Positions 28,195 to 37,994 of a stretch of 64,000 nucleotides of DNA are shown piece by piece. The stretch's first letter is position 1. Each line of letters opens with the position of its first letter. The notes beneath the pieces are model-generated. The model saw nothing but the letters and a program-made list of their open reading frames with translations, was not told the DNA's origin and did no database searches. The stretch is from Sva-07 sp963728195 (GTDB lineage Bacteria > Actinomycetota > Acidimicrobiia > Acidimicrobiales > Ilumatobacteraceae): NCBI GenBank assembly GCA_963728195.1, contig CAVSIX010000001.1:1-64000 (forward strand), read 5' to 3'. The translations under genes and the position numbers were made by a program.

Positions 28195-29052
28195 ATGAAG
28201 AAGCGAATCGTTCCCGTTCTGCTCGTCGCCGCGCTGGGTCTCGCCGCCTGCGGGAGCGACTCCGACTCGCCGGCTGCCGACGACTCGCTGCCGCCGGTCG
28301 CCGAGGGCTACCAGCACCCGACCGGCGCAGACGACGTCGTCGTGGAGTACGCCGAGGTCGGCGGCTTCGTCCCACGGGAGTTCGCATTCCAGCAGACACC
28401 GAACGTGCTCGTGTCCGGCGACGGCCGCGTCTTCGGCCCCGGCGCCCAGATTGCGATCTTCCCGGGACCGCTGCTGCCTGCGGTGCAGGTGCAGCCGATC
28501 ACCGAGGAGGGCATCCAGGCGATCCTGGCGGCCGCCGACGAGGCCGGACTCCTGCAGGAGGTGGACTACGAGCAGCCGACCAATGTCGCCGACGCGACGA
28601 CCGCCCGAGTGACGATCAGCGTCAACGGCGAGACCTACGTGCACGAGGCGTATGCACTCGGGCTGGCGCTGCCGGGGGAGGACGGCCAGGAGACCACGCC
28701 GCAGCGCCAGGCGCTCGCCGACTTCATCGCCGAGCTGAACGATCTGCCCACGCTCGTCGGCGCCGACGCACTGGGCGAGCAGACGATCTTCGAGCCGAGC
28801 GAGTTCGCGATCGAGGCGCTCGTCGTCGACGACCTGTCGGCGTACGGAGCCGACGGCATCGAGCCGACGGTGGTCGACTGGCCCGCCGACGTGAGCGTGC
28901 GCCTCGCCGACGCCAGCGAGTGCACGGTCGTGCCTGCCGCCGAAGTCGGCGAGACCCTCGCAGCGGCGAATCAACTGACGTTCTTCGACGATGGCGGCGT
29001 CACCTATCAGGTGCTCGCTCGCCCTGTGCTGCCCGGGTCGACCTGCGGGTGA
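28195..29052 (+). CDS. Exported lipoprotein of unknown function
   Basis: A 285-residue lipoprotein: MKKRIVPVLLVAALGLAACG ends in the lipobox LAAC, followed by an acidic linker (SDSDSPAADDSLPP). The mature region is mostly beta-like, with a central EEGIQAILAAADEAGLL helix and a late cysteine pair (SECTVV and the terminal STCG). The overall pattern resembles actinobacterial periplasmic lipoproteins without an assigned role; no enzymatic motif is visible. It diverges from mscR and converges with nucS. Confidence 0.75.
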   Translation: MKKRIVPVLLVAALGLAACGSDSDSPAADDSLPPVAEGYQHPTGADDVVVEYAEVGGFVPREFAFQQTPNVLVSGDGRVFGPGAQIAIFPGPLLPAVQVQPITEEGIQAILAAADEAGLLQEVDYEQPTNVADATTARVTISVNGETYVHEAYALGLALPGEDGQETTPQRQALADFIAELNDLPTLVGADALGEQTIFEPSEFAIEALVVDDLSAYGADGIEPTVVDWPADVSVRLADASECTVVPAAEVGETLAAANQLTFFDDGGVTYQVLARPVLPGSTCG

Positions 29053-29068
29053 CCGTTACGCGATGGTC

Positions 29069-29101
29069 CGTCACGCCTGGGGTCTGACCCCAGGCGTGAC
29101 G
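29069..29101. repeat. 33-nt inverted repeat, family I, copy 4
   Basis: CGTCACGCCTGGGG and CCCCAGGCGTGACG are perfectly complementary around TCTGA. It lies between the converging lipoprotein and nucS genes, 5 nt from the nucS stop, where a bidirectional terminator would be expected. No T run is present. Confidence 0.9.
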
Positions 29102-29106
29102 ATCGG

Positions 29107-29766
29107 TCAGAAGAGGCGGAGGTCGTCGGGCTTCATGCCGCGGAGGTCGTCGTAGTCGACCTCGACCCAGCGGAAGCCGCGGGCTTCGGCGAGCACCTTG
29201 GCCTGCGGCTTGACCACCTGGGCGACGAACACACCGCGGATCTCGCCGAGCGACGAGTCGAGCCGCAGGCGTTCGATGTAGCGCGCGAGCTGCTCGACGC
29301 CGTCGATCTCGCCGCGCCGCTTCACCTCGACGGCGACCACCGTGTCGGAGAGGTCCCGGCACACGAGATCGATCGGTCCGATCGCCGTCGGATACTCCCG
29401 GCGAACGAGCGTCAGACCCTCCTCGATCGCGTGCGGGCTGGCTGCGAGCAGCTCCTGCAGGTGCGCTTCGACGCCGTCCTTCTGCAATCCGGGGTCCTCG
29501 CCCAACTCCGCCGACACGTCGCTGAGCACCTCGTGCAGCGTGATCGTCAGCGTCTCCTTCTTCGGATTGGTCACCACCCAGTGATCTCCGTTGTCGGTGA
29601 GCGTGTTGGGGGCGTTCATCCAGTTCAACGGCTTGTACGCCCCGCCGTCGGCGTGGATCGCGACGCAACCGTCGGCCTTCACCATGATCAGGCGGGTGGC
29701 CTCGGGGAGGTGGGCGTCGAGCCGACCGGAGTAGTCGACGGAACAGCGGGCGATCACCAGGCGCAC
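29107..29766 (-). CDS. nucS: Mismatch-specific endonuclease NucS (EndoMS)
   Basis: A 219-residue NucS. The N-terminal domain begins MRLVIARCSVDYSGRLDAHL (GTG start) with CVAIHADGGAYKPLNWMNAP. The C-terminal RecB-like nuclease has IGPIDLVCRD and VAVEVKRRG, matching the D and ExK catalytic residues. The protein ends DDLRLF, like the C-terminal clamp-binding motif of characterised NucS/EndoMS. NucS carries out the non-canonical mismatch repair of actinobacteria that lack MutS/MutL. GTG 29766 is chosen from family alignment, and it overlaps no other gene. Confidence 0.94.
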   Translation of the reverse strand: MRLVIARCSVDYSGRLDAHLPEATRLIMVKADGCVAIHADGGAYKPLNWMNAPNTLTDNGDHWVVTNPKKETLTITLHEVLSDVSAELGEDPGLQKDGVEAHLQELLAASPHAIEEGLTLVRREYPTAIGPIDLVCRDLSDTVVAVEVKRRGEIDGVEQLARYIERLRLDSSLGEIRGVFVAQVVKPQAKVLAEARGFRWVEVDYDDLRGMKPDDLRLF

Positions 29767-29777
29767 GAGCGGCGACG

Positions 29778-31403
29778 CTACTTGTCGAGCCGGGGACGTT
29801 CGGCTTCGACGTGCTCGCGCATGCGCTTCTGGATCAGTTCGCGACGTTCTTGCAGCTCCCGGTACGTCACGCGGTTCACCGTCGGGTCGAGCCCCATCGA
29901 CGCCTTCACGCCGTCCATGTCGAACTCGACGGCGCTCGGGTCGACGCCGAGTTCGCGTCCGAGGCGCTCGCCGTGCTTCTGGGCGAACAGCATCGAGATG
30001 TTCGCCACCTCGCCGAGCAGGTCGAGCTCCGGCGCGAGGCGAGCGATCGCTCCGTCGAGAAACACCATGTTCTTCACGTACAGCATCAGCTCCTTGGGAA
30101 GCTTCGCGCCGTAGCCGAGGAGCGCCTTGACGACACGCTGCACCTCCTTGACCATCTCCTCGCCGGTCAGCGTGGTGGGGTCGATCACGTCTTCTTCGAG
30201 GCGCAGATCCCTGATCACCGCCTCGAGGTCGGTGTCGATCGGCAGGGCCCCGAGATCGCGCAGCGCCGCCATCTGGCCCCGAACGTCGTTGGTGGTGGCG
30301 CCGAGCATCAACCGCAGGAAGGCGTTGCGTCGCGCACCGCTGAGGCGTCCGACGATGCCGTAGTCGAGCAGTGCGGTGCGGCCGTCGGCGAGCACGAACA
30401 GGTTGCCGCCGTGGAGGTCGCCGTGGAAGATGCCCTCCACGATCGCGCCCTCCATGAAGGCGATCATCGCAGTCCGCACGACCTCCTCGGTGTCGATGCC
30501 GGCGTCCTGCATGCCGACGACGTCGTCGAAGTTGAAGCCGTACACCCGCTCCATCACCAGCACCCGGCGAGTGACCAGCCTCGGGTGCGGACGCGGGACG
30601 ATGTACTGGTGCTGGTCGAGGTCGTGGAGCATCGCGGCGACGTCGAGCATGTTGGCCGCCTCCATCCGGAAGTCGAGTTCCTCGACGATCGTCTCTGCGA
30701 ACAGCTCGACGAGCGCCGGCGGATTGGCCAGTGCGGCGACCGGGATGCGCCCGACGAGGTACGGCGCGAGCCACGACATCACCCGCAGGTCCTTGCGGAC
30801 CAAGCGCGCCACGGTGGTGCGTTGCACCTTCACCACGACGTTCTCGCCGGTGCGTAGCGTCGCAGCGTGGACCTGGGCGATCGAGGCGGCGGCGAGCGGT
30901 GTCTCGTCGAACGACGAGAACACGTCCTCGAGGCGGGCACCGAGATCCTGCTCGACGGTGAGTCGCACCTCGTCGAACGGCTCGGCCGGCACCTGGTCGC
31001 GGCACTTCTTGAACTCGCTCACCAGCTCGGCGGGGAACAGTCCCTCGCCCGATGAGATGATCTGGCCGAGCTTGATGTACGTCGGGCCCAGCGCCTCGGC
31101 CGCCAGCCGGAGGCGGCGCGACACGTCGGCTCGACTCGCTTCGGGTGTGGCGAACCGGCTGCGCCGTTTCTTGAGCATCCACGGGATGAGGGCCGTACCG
31201 AGATGGGTGACCACGGTCAGCACCCGCGAGCCCGGTGGCAGCTTCGAGGGTGCGGTCAGCCCGGGAACCTCGGCCTGGGCCCGACGGCGCAGCCGGGCGG
31301 CGACGTGCGACCATCGGATGTCGTCGCGGTCGAGCTCCCACGGCGCCTCGTCGGAGAACGAACCCCAGCCGAGATCCGAGGGGCGTCCGGTCTCGGAGGG
31401 CAT
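29778..31403 (-). CDS. ABC1/UbiB-family atypical protein kinase
   Basis: A 541-residue UbiB-family protein. The KxGQ motif is in LGPTYIKLGQIISSGEGLFP; an Ala-rich loop replaces the P-loop (PLAAASIAQVHAATL); then VVVKVQRTTV, VEELDFRMEAANM, and the catalytic and metal motifs FHGDLHGGNLFVLAD and ALLDYGIVGRLSG. Family members support quinone biosynthesis or lipid homeostasis; whether this one serves menaquinone is unknown. ATG 31403 begins MPSETGRPSD. No C-terminal TM pair is obvious. It lies just upstream of nucS on the same strand (11-nt gap). Confidence 0.88.
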   Translation of the reverse strand: MPSETGRPSDLGWGSFSDEAPWELDRDDIRWSHVAARLRRRAQAEVPGLTAPSKLPPGSRVLTVVTHLGTALIPWMLKKRRSRFATPEASRADVSRRLRLAAEALGPTYIKLGQIISSGEGLFPAELVSEFKKCRDQVPAEPFDEVRLTVEQDLGARLEDVFSSFDETPLAAASIAQVHAATLRTGENVVVKVQRTTVARLVRKDLRVMSWLAPYLVGRIPVAALANPPALVELFAETIVEELDFRMEAANMLDVAAMLHDLDQHQYIVPRPHPRLVTRRVLVMERVYGFNFDDVVGMQDAGIDTEEVVRTAMIAFMEGAIVEGIFHGDLHGGNLFVLADGRTALLDYGIVGRLSGARRNAFLRLMLGATTNDVRGQMAALRDLGALPIDTDLEAVIRDLRLEEDVIDPTTLTGEEMVKEVQRVVKALLGYGAKLPKELMLYVKNMVFLDGAIARLAPELDLLGEVANISMLFAQKHGERLGRELGVDPSAVEFDMDGVKASMGLDPTVNRVTYRELQERRELIQKRMREHVEAERPRLDK

Positions 31404-31466
31404 GGCAGTCACCCCGACATGATGCCGGATTCTCGGAGATTCGTCGCCGCGAGGCAACATCGCGTC

Positions 31467-31931
31467 ATGACCAATCGTCCGTTCCGCGTCCTCGGGCTCC
31501 AACAGATCGCCATCGGTGGTCTCGACAAGGGAGCGCTCACCGGTCTGTGGACCGGGTTGCTCGGCGTCGACAAGGTCGGTGACTACGTCAGCGAGTCCGA
31601 GAACGTCGACGAGGACATCCTGCGTCTGGGCGCCGGACCCCATGGCGTGGAAATCGATCTGATGCAGCCGCTCGATCCTGAACGATCGCCGAAGGTGCAC
31701 GTGCCGACGCTCAACCACCTCGGCGTGTGGATCGACGACCTCGCGGCCTGTGTCGACTGGTTGACCGAGCAGGGAGTGCGCTTCACGCCGGGCGGCATCC
31801 GAAAGGGCGCTGCCGGCCACGATGTCTGCTTCATCCACCCCAAGGGGAACGACGACTCGCCGCGCAGCGGTGAAGGTGTCCTGATCGAACTCGTGCAGGC
31901 GCCGCCCGACGTGATCGAAGCGCTGGGCTGA
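31467..31931 (+). CDS. VOC-superfamily (glyoxalase/epimerase-like) protein
   Basis: A 154-residue VOC protein with two beta-alpha-beta-beta-beta modules: VLGLQQIAIGGLDKGALTGL at the start, VEIDLMQPLD, LNHLGVWIDDLAACVDWL and the terminal GEGVLIELVQAP with a metal-site Glu. The first His ligand of methylmalonyl-CoA epimerases is replaced (QQIAIGG), so activity is uncertain. The stop TGA shares its last base with the ATG of the CoA-transferase gene, indicating coupled translation and perhaps a shared acyl-CoA pathway. Confidence 0.8.
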   Translation: MTNRPFRVLGLQQIAIGGLDKGALTGLWTGLLGVDKVGDYVSESENVDEDILRLGAGPHGVEIDLMQPLDPERSPKVHVPTLNHLGVWIDDLAACVDWLTEQGVRFTPGGIRKGAAGHDVCFIHPKGNDDSPRSGEGVLIELVQAPPDVIEALG

Positions 31932-33133
31932 TGGATCAGCCGAGCTCGAAGGGCGACGCGCCGGGTGGCGGACCGCTCGCCGGAGTCCGCGTGGTCGAAC
32001 TCGGCGTGTGGGTGGCGGGCCCCGCAGCGGGCGGGATCATGGCCGACTGGGGCGCCGACGTGATCAAGGTCGAGCCGTCGACCGGCGACCCGCAGCGGGC
32101 GGTGTTCGGCTCGGTGGGGCTCGACGGGTCGATGCCGGTGCCGCCGTTCGAGGTCGACAACCGGGGCAAACGGTCGATCGTGCTCGACCTGCGGGACTTC
32201 GACGATCATGCGCTGTTCGACCGGTTGCTGTCGACCGCCGACGTGCTGGTCACCAACATGCGTCCAGGTGCGCTCGAGCGTCTCGAGCTGGGCCCCGACC
32301 GGATCTGTGTCCGCCATCCGCGCCTCGTGTACGGATCGATCTCGGGGTACGGGCTCGACGGCGAGGATCGCGACCGTGCCGGCTACGACATCGGTGCGTT
32401 CTGGGCCCGATCGGGGCTCGCGCACACGATGGTGCCACCCGGCGAGATGCCACCAGGGTTGCGGTCCGGAATGGGCGATCACCAGACCGGGATGACGCTC
32501 GTCGCCGGCGTGATGGCCAAGCTGTTCGAGCGCGAGCGCACCGGGCGAGGCGGCCTCGTGTCGACCAGCCTGCTGCGCACCGGTATGTACTCGATCGCCT
32601 GGGATTTCGGGATCCAGCTGCGCTTCGACCGGCGAGAGTCGACGAAGCCGCGTGACCGCAGCCGGGCTCCGCTGATCAACAGCTACCGGGCCGGCGACGA
32701 TCGTGTCTTCTGGCTGATCTGTCTCGAGGCCGACCGTCACTGGCCCCAGGTCTTGGCCGCGATGGACCGGTCGGACCTGGCCGACGATCCCCGATTCACC
32801 GATGCCAAGGCGCGGGTCACCCACGCCCAGGACCTGATCGCGGTGTTCGACGAGGTGTTCGCCACCAGACCATTGTCGGAGTGGGCCGAGCGGTTCGACG
32901 ACCACGACGTGTGGTGGGCGCCGGTGCAGTCGATCGTCGATGTCATCGCCGACCCGCAGGCGCAGCCGGGCTTCGTCGAGATGACGCCACGCGACGCCGA
33001 CGAGCCGTTCCGTGCGGTCGCCACGCCGGTCGACTTCGAGGGCCACACCATGCGTGCCGGACCGGTGCCCACGATCGGCGAACACACCGAGGAGATCCTG
33101 CGCGAGCTCGGCGACGTCCTCGATCCGCCCTGA
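31931..33133 (+). CDS. CaiB/BaiF family class III CoA-transferase
   Basis: A 400-residue class III CoA-transferase. Family landmarks: LAGVRVVELGVWVAGPAAGG, LADWGADVIKVE-like MADWGADVIKVE, DNRGKRSIVLDLR, ADVLVTNMRPGALERL, and LVYGSISGYGLDGEDRDRAG followed by YDIGAFWARSG carrying the likely catalytic Asp. The C-terminal WAPVQSIVDVIADPQAQ fits the interlocked-dimer fold. Members move CoA between carboxylic acids or act as epimerases; the substrate cannot be assigned. It forms a two-gene unit with the preceding VOC protein. Confidence 0.88.
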   Translation: MDQPSSKGDAPGGGPLAGVRVVELGVWVAGPAAGGIMADWGADVIKVEPSTGDPQRAVFGSVGLDGSMPVPPFEVDNRGKRSIVLDLRDFDDHALFDRLLSTADVLVTNMRPGALERLELGPDRICVRHPRLVYGSISGYGLDGEDRDRAGYDIGAFWARSGLAHTMVPPGEMPPGLRSGMGDHQTGMTLVAGVMAKLFERERTGRGGLVSTSLLRTGMYSIAWDFGIQLRFDRRESTKPRDRSRAPLINSYRAGDDRVFWLICLEADRHWPQVLAAMDRSDLADDPRFTDAKARVTHAQDLIAVFDEVFATRPLSEWAERFDDHDVWWAPVQSIVDVIADPQAQPGFVEMTPRDADEPFRAVATPVDFEGHTMRAGPVPTIGEHTEEILRELGDVLDPP

Positions 33134-33166
33134 GCGGCCGACTGTGAGCGGTCCGACCGAGCGTGC

Positions 33167-33204
33167 GATGAGCGAAGCGCCGGTATGTGGTCGCTTCGCT
33201 CATC
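33167..33204. repeat. 38-nt inverted repeat, family II, single copy e
   Basis: GATGAGCGAAG and CTTCGCTCATC are perfectly complementary (11 bp) around CGCCGGTATGTGGTCG. This is the only family II locus with one copy. It lies between converging genes. Confidence 0.9.
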
Positions 33205-33235
33205 GGCGGGGCGGCCTCGACGGTGTAGGTGGCCG

Positions 33236-34054
33236 TCAGAAGTTCGGCGAGCGCCTCTCGGTGAGGGCCCGGACGCCTTCGCGGTACTCGGCGGTGCCCA
33301 TCGAACGGTCGAGGAGGCGGAGGGAGTCGGCGATCGAAGCCGCGGGGTCGTGGCGGAGCAGGTCGGCGGTGAGCTGGCGCTTGGTGGTGGACACGGCATC
33401 GGGCCCGGTCGTGGACGCCAGCATCCGGGCGTAATCGTGTGCCGCTGCGAGGGTCGACGTGCCGTCGCTACCGACGCCGTTCCACAGGCCCCAGTCGGCG
33501 GTCTCGGCACCGGTGAGGACGCGGCTCGACAGGAGCAGGTCGTTTGCACGGGTCACCCCGACCAGCCGGGGCAGGATCCAGCTCAACCCGTACTCGGCGG
33601 GGAGGCCGAGTTTGGCGGCTGCGGTGGTCAGCTTGGCGTCCGCGGCGACGAACCGGAGATCGCACCACAGCGCGAGGGCCAGGCCGACGCCGGCACAGGC
33701 CCCGTTGACCGCAGCGATGATCGGCAATCGGTACCCGAGCTGCCAGACGAAGTCGGCGTCGAGTCGCTCGCCACCGCCGGGTGTTGCAGGGTGCACGGGC
33801 AGTCCGCTGTCGTAGCCGCCTCGGTCGACGTGGCCCTCGAGCGCCTTGGAATCACCGCCGACGCAGAACGCCGGCGGCGTGCCGGTGACGACCACCGCCC
33901 GGATGTCGTCACGATGTTCGAGGTCGGCCATCACCTGGCGGTACTCGGTGTGCATCGTGCCCGTCCACGCGTTGTGTCGATGGGGCCGGTGCAGCCACAC
34001 CGTGGCCACTCGGTCGTCGATCGACCAGCGGATCGCCGTGAGCTCGCCGCTCAC
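33236..34054 (-). CDS. Enoyl-CoA hydratase/isomerase family protein
   Basis: A 272-residue crotonase-fold protein. The oxyanion-hole segments are AFCVGGDSKALEGH and VNGACAGVGLALALWCDLRF; AKLGLPAEYGLSWILPRLVG follows, with Glu and Gly at positions used by crotonases. PAEYGLSW suggests an acid residue is kept, but the exact reaction (hydratase, isomerase or thioesterase) is open. The start GTG 34054 overlaps the stop of the upstream gene (GTGA), so the two are translationally coupled. Confidence 0.87.
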   Translation of the reverse strand: MSGELTAIRWSIDDRVATVWLHRPHRHNAWTGTMHTEYRQVMADLEHRDDIRAVVVTGTPPAFCVGGDSKALEGHVDRGGYDSGLPVHPATPGGGERLDADFVWQLGYRLPIIAAVNGACAGVGLALALWCDLRFVAADAKLTTAAAKLGLPAEYGLSWILPRLVGVTRANDLLLSSRVLTGAETADWGLWNGVGSDGTSTLAAAHDYARMLASTTGPDAVSTTKRQLTADLLRHDPAASIADSLRLLDRSMGTAEYREGVRALTERRSPNF

Positions 34055-34797
34055 CCCCACATCGCCTTCAGCACCCGCTCGGCCAGCTCGGGCCGGCAGA
34101 CGATGAAGTCCGGCAGCCACGGATCGCGGTCGTTGTAGACGATCGGCGACCCGTCGAGACGACTGACGTGGAATCCCGAGGCCAGCGCCACGCCGGCAGG
34201 TGCCGCCGAGTCCCACTGGTACATGCCGCCGTCATGGACGTAGATGTCGGTCTCGCCCATCACGACCGACATCGCCTTCGCCCCTGCGGAGCCGAGACGG
34301 ACCGCATCGCAGTCGAGTCCCTCGGCGACGAGCACCGCGGCGTAGGGCGCCCGTGTGCGCGACGTGACGAGAATCGGTCGCTCCCGTTCGAACGGCGGCA
34401 TCGGCGCCGGGTCGTCGGTGGTGAACGTGCGGTCGATCGCCGGCAGGCTCACCGCTGCGGCGCCGAAGCGGTCACCGGTCCACAGCGCGATGTGCACCGC
34501 CCAGTCGATGCGGCCCGGTTCGCTGAACTCGCGGGTGCCGTCGAGCGGGTCGACGATCCACACCCGGTCGGCTCCGAAACGCCGCGGGTCCTCCCGGCCC
34601 TCCTCGGACAGCACGGCGTCGTCGGGACGGTGGGTGGCGAACTCCTGGGCGAGAAATCGCTGGGCGATCGCGTCGCCCGCATCCTTCACGTCCCACGTCG
34701 AGGCACCCTCGGCGAACAGTTGCTCGCGCAACTCGAGCAGCAGGTGCCCGGTCTGTGTCGCCAGTCGAGTGGCGAGCTGTCCGTCGGTCTCCTGCAT
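34051..34797 (-). CDS. Inositol-monophosphatase-family phosphatase, CysQ-like
   Basis: A 248-residue Li-sensitive phosphatase-fold protein. Metal motifs: LSEEGREDP (Glu), WIVDPLDGTREFSEPG, and GGMYQWDSAAPAGVALASG. The arrangement and length fit CysQ (3'-phosphoadenosine 5'-phosphate phosphatase) more than inositol monophosphatase, but no sulfate-assimilation gene is adjacent. ATG 34797 (MQETDGQLAT) is preferred; an in-frame ATG lies 24 nt upstream. It is coupled to the enoyl-CoA hydratase gene by an overlapping GTGA. Confidence 0.85.
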   Translation of the reverse strand: MQETDGQLATRLATQTGHLLLELREQLFAEGASTWDVKDAGDAIAQRFLAQEFATHRPDDAVLSEEGREDPRRFGADRVWIVDPLDGTREFSEPGRIDWAVHIALWTGDRFGAAAVSLPAIDRTFTTDDPAPMPPFERERPILVTSRTRAPYAAVLVAEGLDCDAVRLGSAGAKAMSVVMGETDIYVHDGGMYQWDSAAPAGVALASGFHVSRLDGSPIVYNDRDPWLPDFIVCRPELAERVLKAMWG

Positions 34798-34837
34798 CCG
34801 GTCAGTCTGCCAGCACCGCACGACTCGGCGGTCCCGG

Positions 34838-34870
34838 CGTTACGCCTGGGGTCTGACCCCTGGCGTAACG
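34838..34870. repeat. 33-nt inverted repeat, family I, copy 5
   Basis: CGTTACGCC and GGCGTAACG arms flank GGGGTCTGACCCC. The element begins 2 nt after the ettA stop on the minus strand. Both outer arms carry the T-A version of the pair. Confidence 0.9.
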
Positions 34871-34871
34871 G

Positions 34872-36545
<1,674 letters not shown>

Positions 36546-36609
36546 GGTGCCGTCGAGGCTAACGCCACCCGCTGACGACGTGCCTGGCACTGCGTCACCT
36601 CGGTGCCGC

Positions 36610-37107
36610 TCAGTGACGCTTGACGCCGCCGTACTTCATGCGGGTGTCGCTCATCGCCGCAGCGCGGGCCTCGTCGTCACGGATCGAGGCGTCGACGATC
36701 TCGCCGACGAACAACGTGTGGCTACCGAGGTCGAGCGTGTGCCGCACCTCGCAGTCCATCCAGGCGATCGCGTCGTCGAACACGGGTGCTCCGGTCGTCG
36801 CGGCGCGCACGGCGAACCCGTTGAGCGTGTCGCCGTCGTCGACGGCCGGTTTCGAGAACTTGACGAACGGACGGGTGTTCTCGCTGTTCCAGAGGTTGAC
36901 CGTGAACGCACCGGCGCCCGAGATCAGCCGGTGCGTGACGGCCGCGTTGTCGACGCCGACGCCGAGCAACACCGGTTCCATCGACAGCTGTGTGATCCAA
37001 CTGGTGGTCATCGCGTTGCGTTCGCCATCGTGGGCGGAACCCACCAGTGCCAGTGCGTTGGGAATCTTCCACGTGATCCGATTGAGCAGTTCGTCGTCGA
37101 CGGCCAT
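36610..37107 (-). CDS. Flavin reductase-like FMN-binding protein
   Basis: A 165-residue flavin-reductase-domain protein: IPNALALVGSAHDGERNAMT, TSWITQLSMEPVLLGVGVD, AFTVNLWNSEN, MDCEVRHTLDLGSHTLFVGE. The split-barrel fold binds FMN or F420-type cofactors and usually reduces flavin for a partner monooxygenase, or acts as a stand-alone flavoprotein. No partner is adjacent. ATG 37107 has a TAnnnT hexamer 6 nt upstream on the minus strand; it diverges from the nucleotidyltransferase gene. Confidence 0.85.
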   Translation of the reverse strand: MAVDDELLNRITWKIPNALALVGSAHDGERNAMTTSWITQLSMEPVLLGVGVDNAAVTHRLISGAGAFTVNLWNSENTRPFVKFSKPAVDDGDTLNGFAVRAATTGAPVFDDAIAWMDCEVRHTLDLGSHTLFVGEIVDASIRDDEARAAAMSDTRMKYGGVKRH

Positions 37108-37113
37108 CCATCC

Positions 37114-37119
37114 AGGGTA
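37114..37119 (-). promoter_or_regulatory. Candidate -10 hexamer, leaderless promoter of the flavin reductase
   Basis: On the minus strand TACCCT is 6 nt before the ATG whose first base is 37107. Confidence 0.45.
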
Positions 37120-37143
37120 GGAGCCGTCGCCGGCTTCGGGCCG

Positions 37144-37149
37144 TAGTTT
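37144..37149 (+). promoter_or_regulatory. Candidate -10 hexamer, leaderless promoter of the nucleotidyltransferase
   Basis: TAGTTT is 6 nt before ATG 37156. It is 24 nt from the opposing hexamer at 37114-37119, so the two promoters face away from a very short shared region. Confidence 0.5.
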
Positions 37150-37155
37150 CGAACC

Positions 37156-37938
37156 ATGGACGCTGTGCTGCTGCCGGGCCCCGTCGCGGAAGCGCTCACC
37201 GCATGGATCGACGCACACGACGAAGCGGCACCCGGCGTGATCGAAGGGCTCTATGCGGTCGGGTCGGTTGCCCTCGACGACTGGACGCCTCACAGTGACA
37301 TCGACGTCGTGGCGGTCGTGGCCGACCCTTCGGACCCCGACCTCGCCGGTGACCTGGCCGCCGCACAGGTACTCGTCCGCGATCGCGTGTCGATCGCCGT
37401 CGATGGACCCTACGTCGCATGGGGCGACCTCGTCGTGCCGCCGATGGCGGTGCAGCGCCCCTGGGTGGTCGACGGCGAGTACCGCGTCGACGGCGAGGCG
37501 TTCGAGATCAATCCTGTCGTCTGGTACACGCTCGCAACGCGCGGCATTGCGCTGCGGGGAGATCGCGCCGACCGCCTCGGCGTCCACGTGGACCTGGTCG
37601 AACGTCGAACGTGGGTGGGTGAGAACCTGCAGACCTACTGGCGCGGCGTCGGCGATCGCCTCGCCGCAGCGATCGGCGCCGACCGCACGCGGGAAACAGC
37701 CGACGGTGCGGTACTGGAATGGGTGGCGCTGGGCGTCGCTCGGATGCTGTACACGTGGGAAACGGGCGACGTGGCGTCGAAGTCCGGAGCGGGGCGGTGG
37801 GCGCGGAGTCGACTCCCCGAGTTCGAGCCCGTGTTGACCTCGGCGATCCGCGTCCGTGAGGTACCCGGCGAAGCGACTCGCGAGGAACTGGTCCGAGCCG
37901 TCGAGTTCGTCGACCGGGTGATCGAACTGACGCAGTAG
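37156..37938 (+). CDS. Nucleotidyltransferase-fold protein, aminoglycoside adenylyltransferase-like
   Basis: A 260-residue protein with the polymerase-beta-type motif LYAVGSVALDDWTPHSDIDV (GS...D-x-D). A DUF4111-like helical C-terminal domain follows (VGENLQTYWRGVGDRL, WVALGVARMLYTWETGD, GAGRWARSRLPEF), the architecture of AadA/Ant(3'')-type adenylyltransferases. Environmental homologues often have no tested resistance role. The LYTWETGD and SKSGAGRWA segments are conserved in that group. Substrate not assignable. Confidence 0.8.
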   Translation: MDAVLLPGPVAEALTAWIDAHDEAAPGVIEGLYAVGSVALDDWTPHSDIDVVAVVADPSDPDLAGDLAAAQVLVRDRVSIAVDGPYVAWGDLVVPPMAVQRPWVVDGEYRVDGEAFEINPVVWYTLATRGIALRGDRADRLGVHVDLVERRTWVGENLQTYWRGVGDRLAAAIGADRTRETADGAVLEWVALGVARMLYTWETGDVASKSGAGRWARSRLPEFEPVLTSAIRVREVPGEATREELVRAVEFVDRVIELTQ

Positions 37939-37994
37939 CTCTCCGGTCGAGGTCATCCCCACCGCGAGAACCACACTGCTAGCGTGACCGCCGG

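Noticed and set aside
37156..37938. Acquired aminoglycoside resistance gene.
   Set aside because: The fold resembles AadA, but there is no integron, transposon or change in base composition around it. It looks like a resident chromosomal nucleotidyltransferase.
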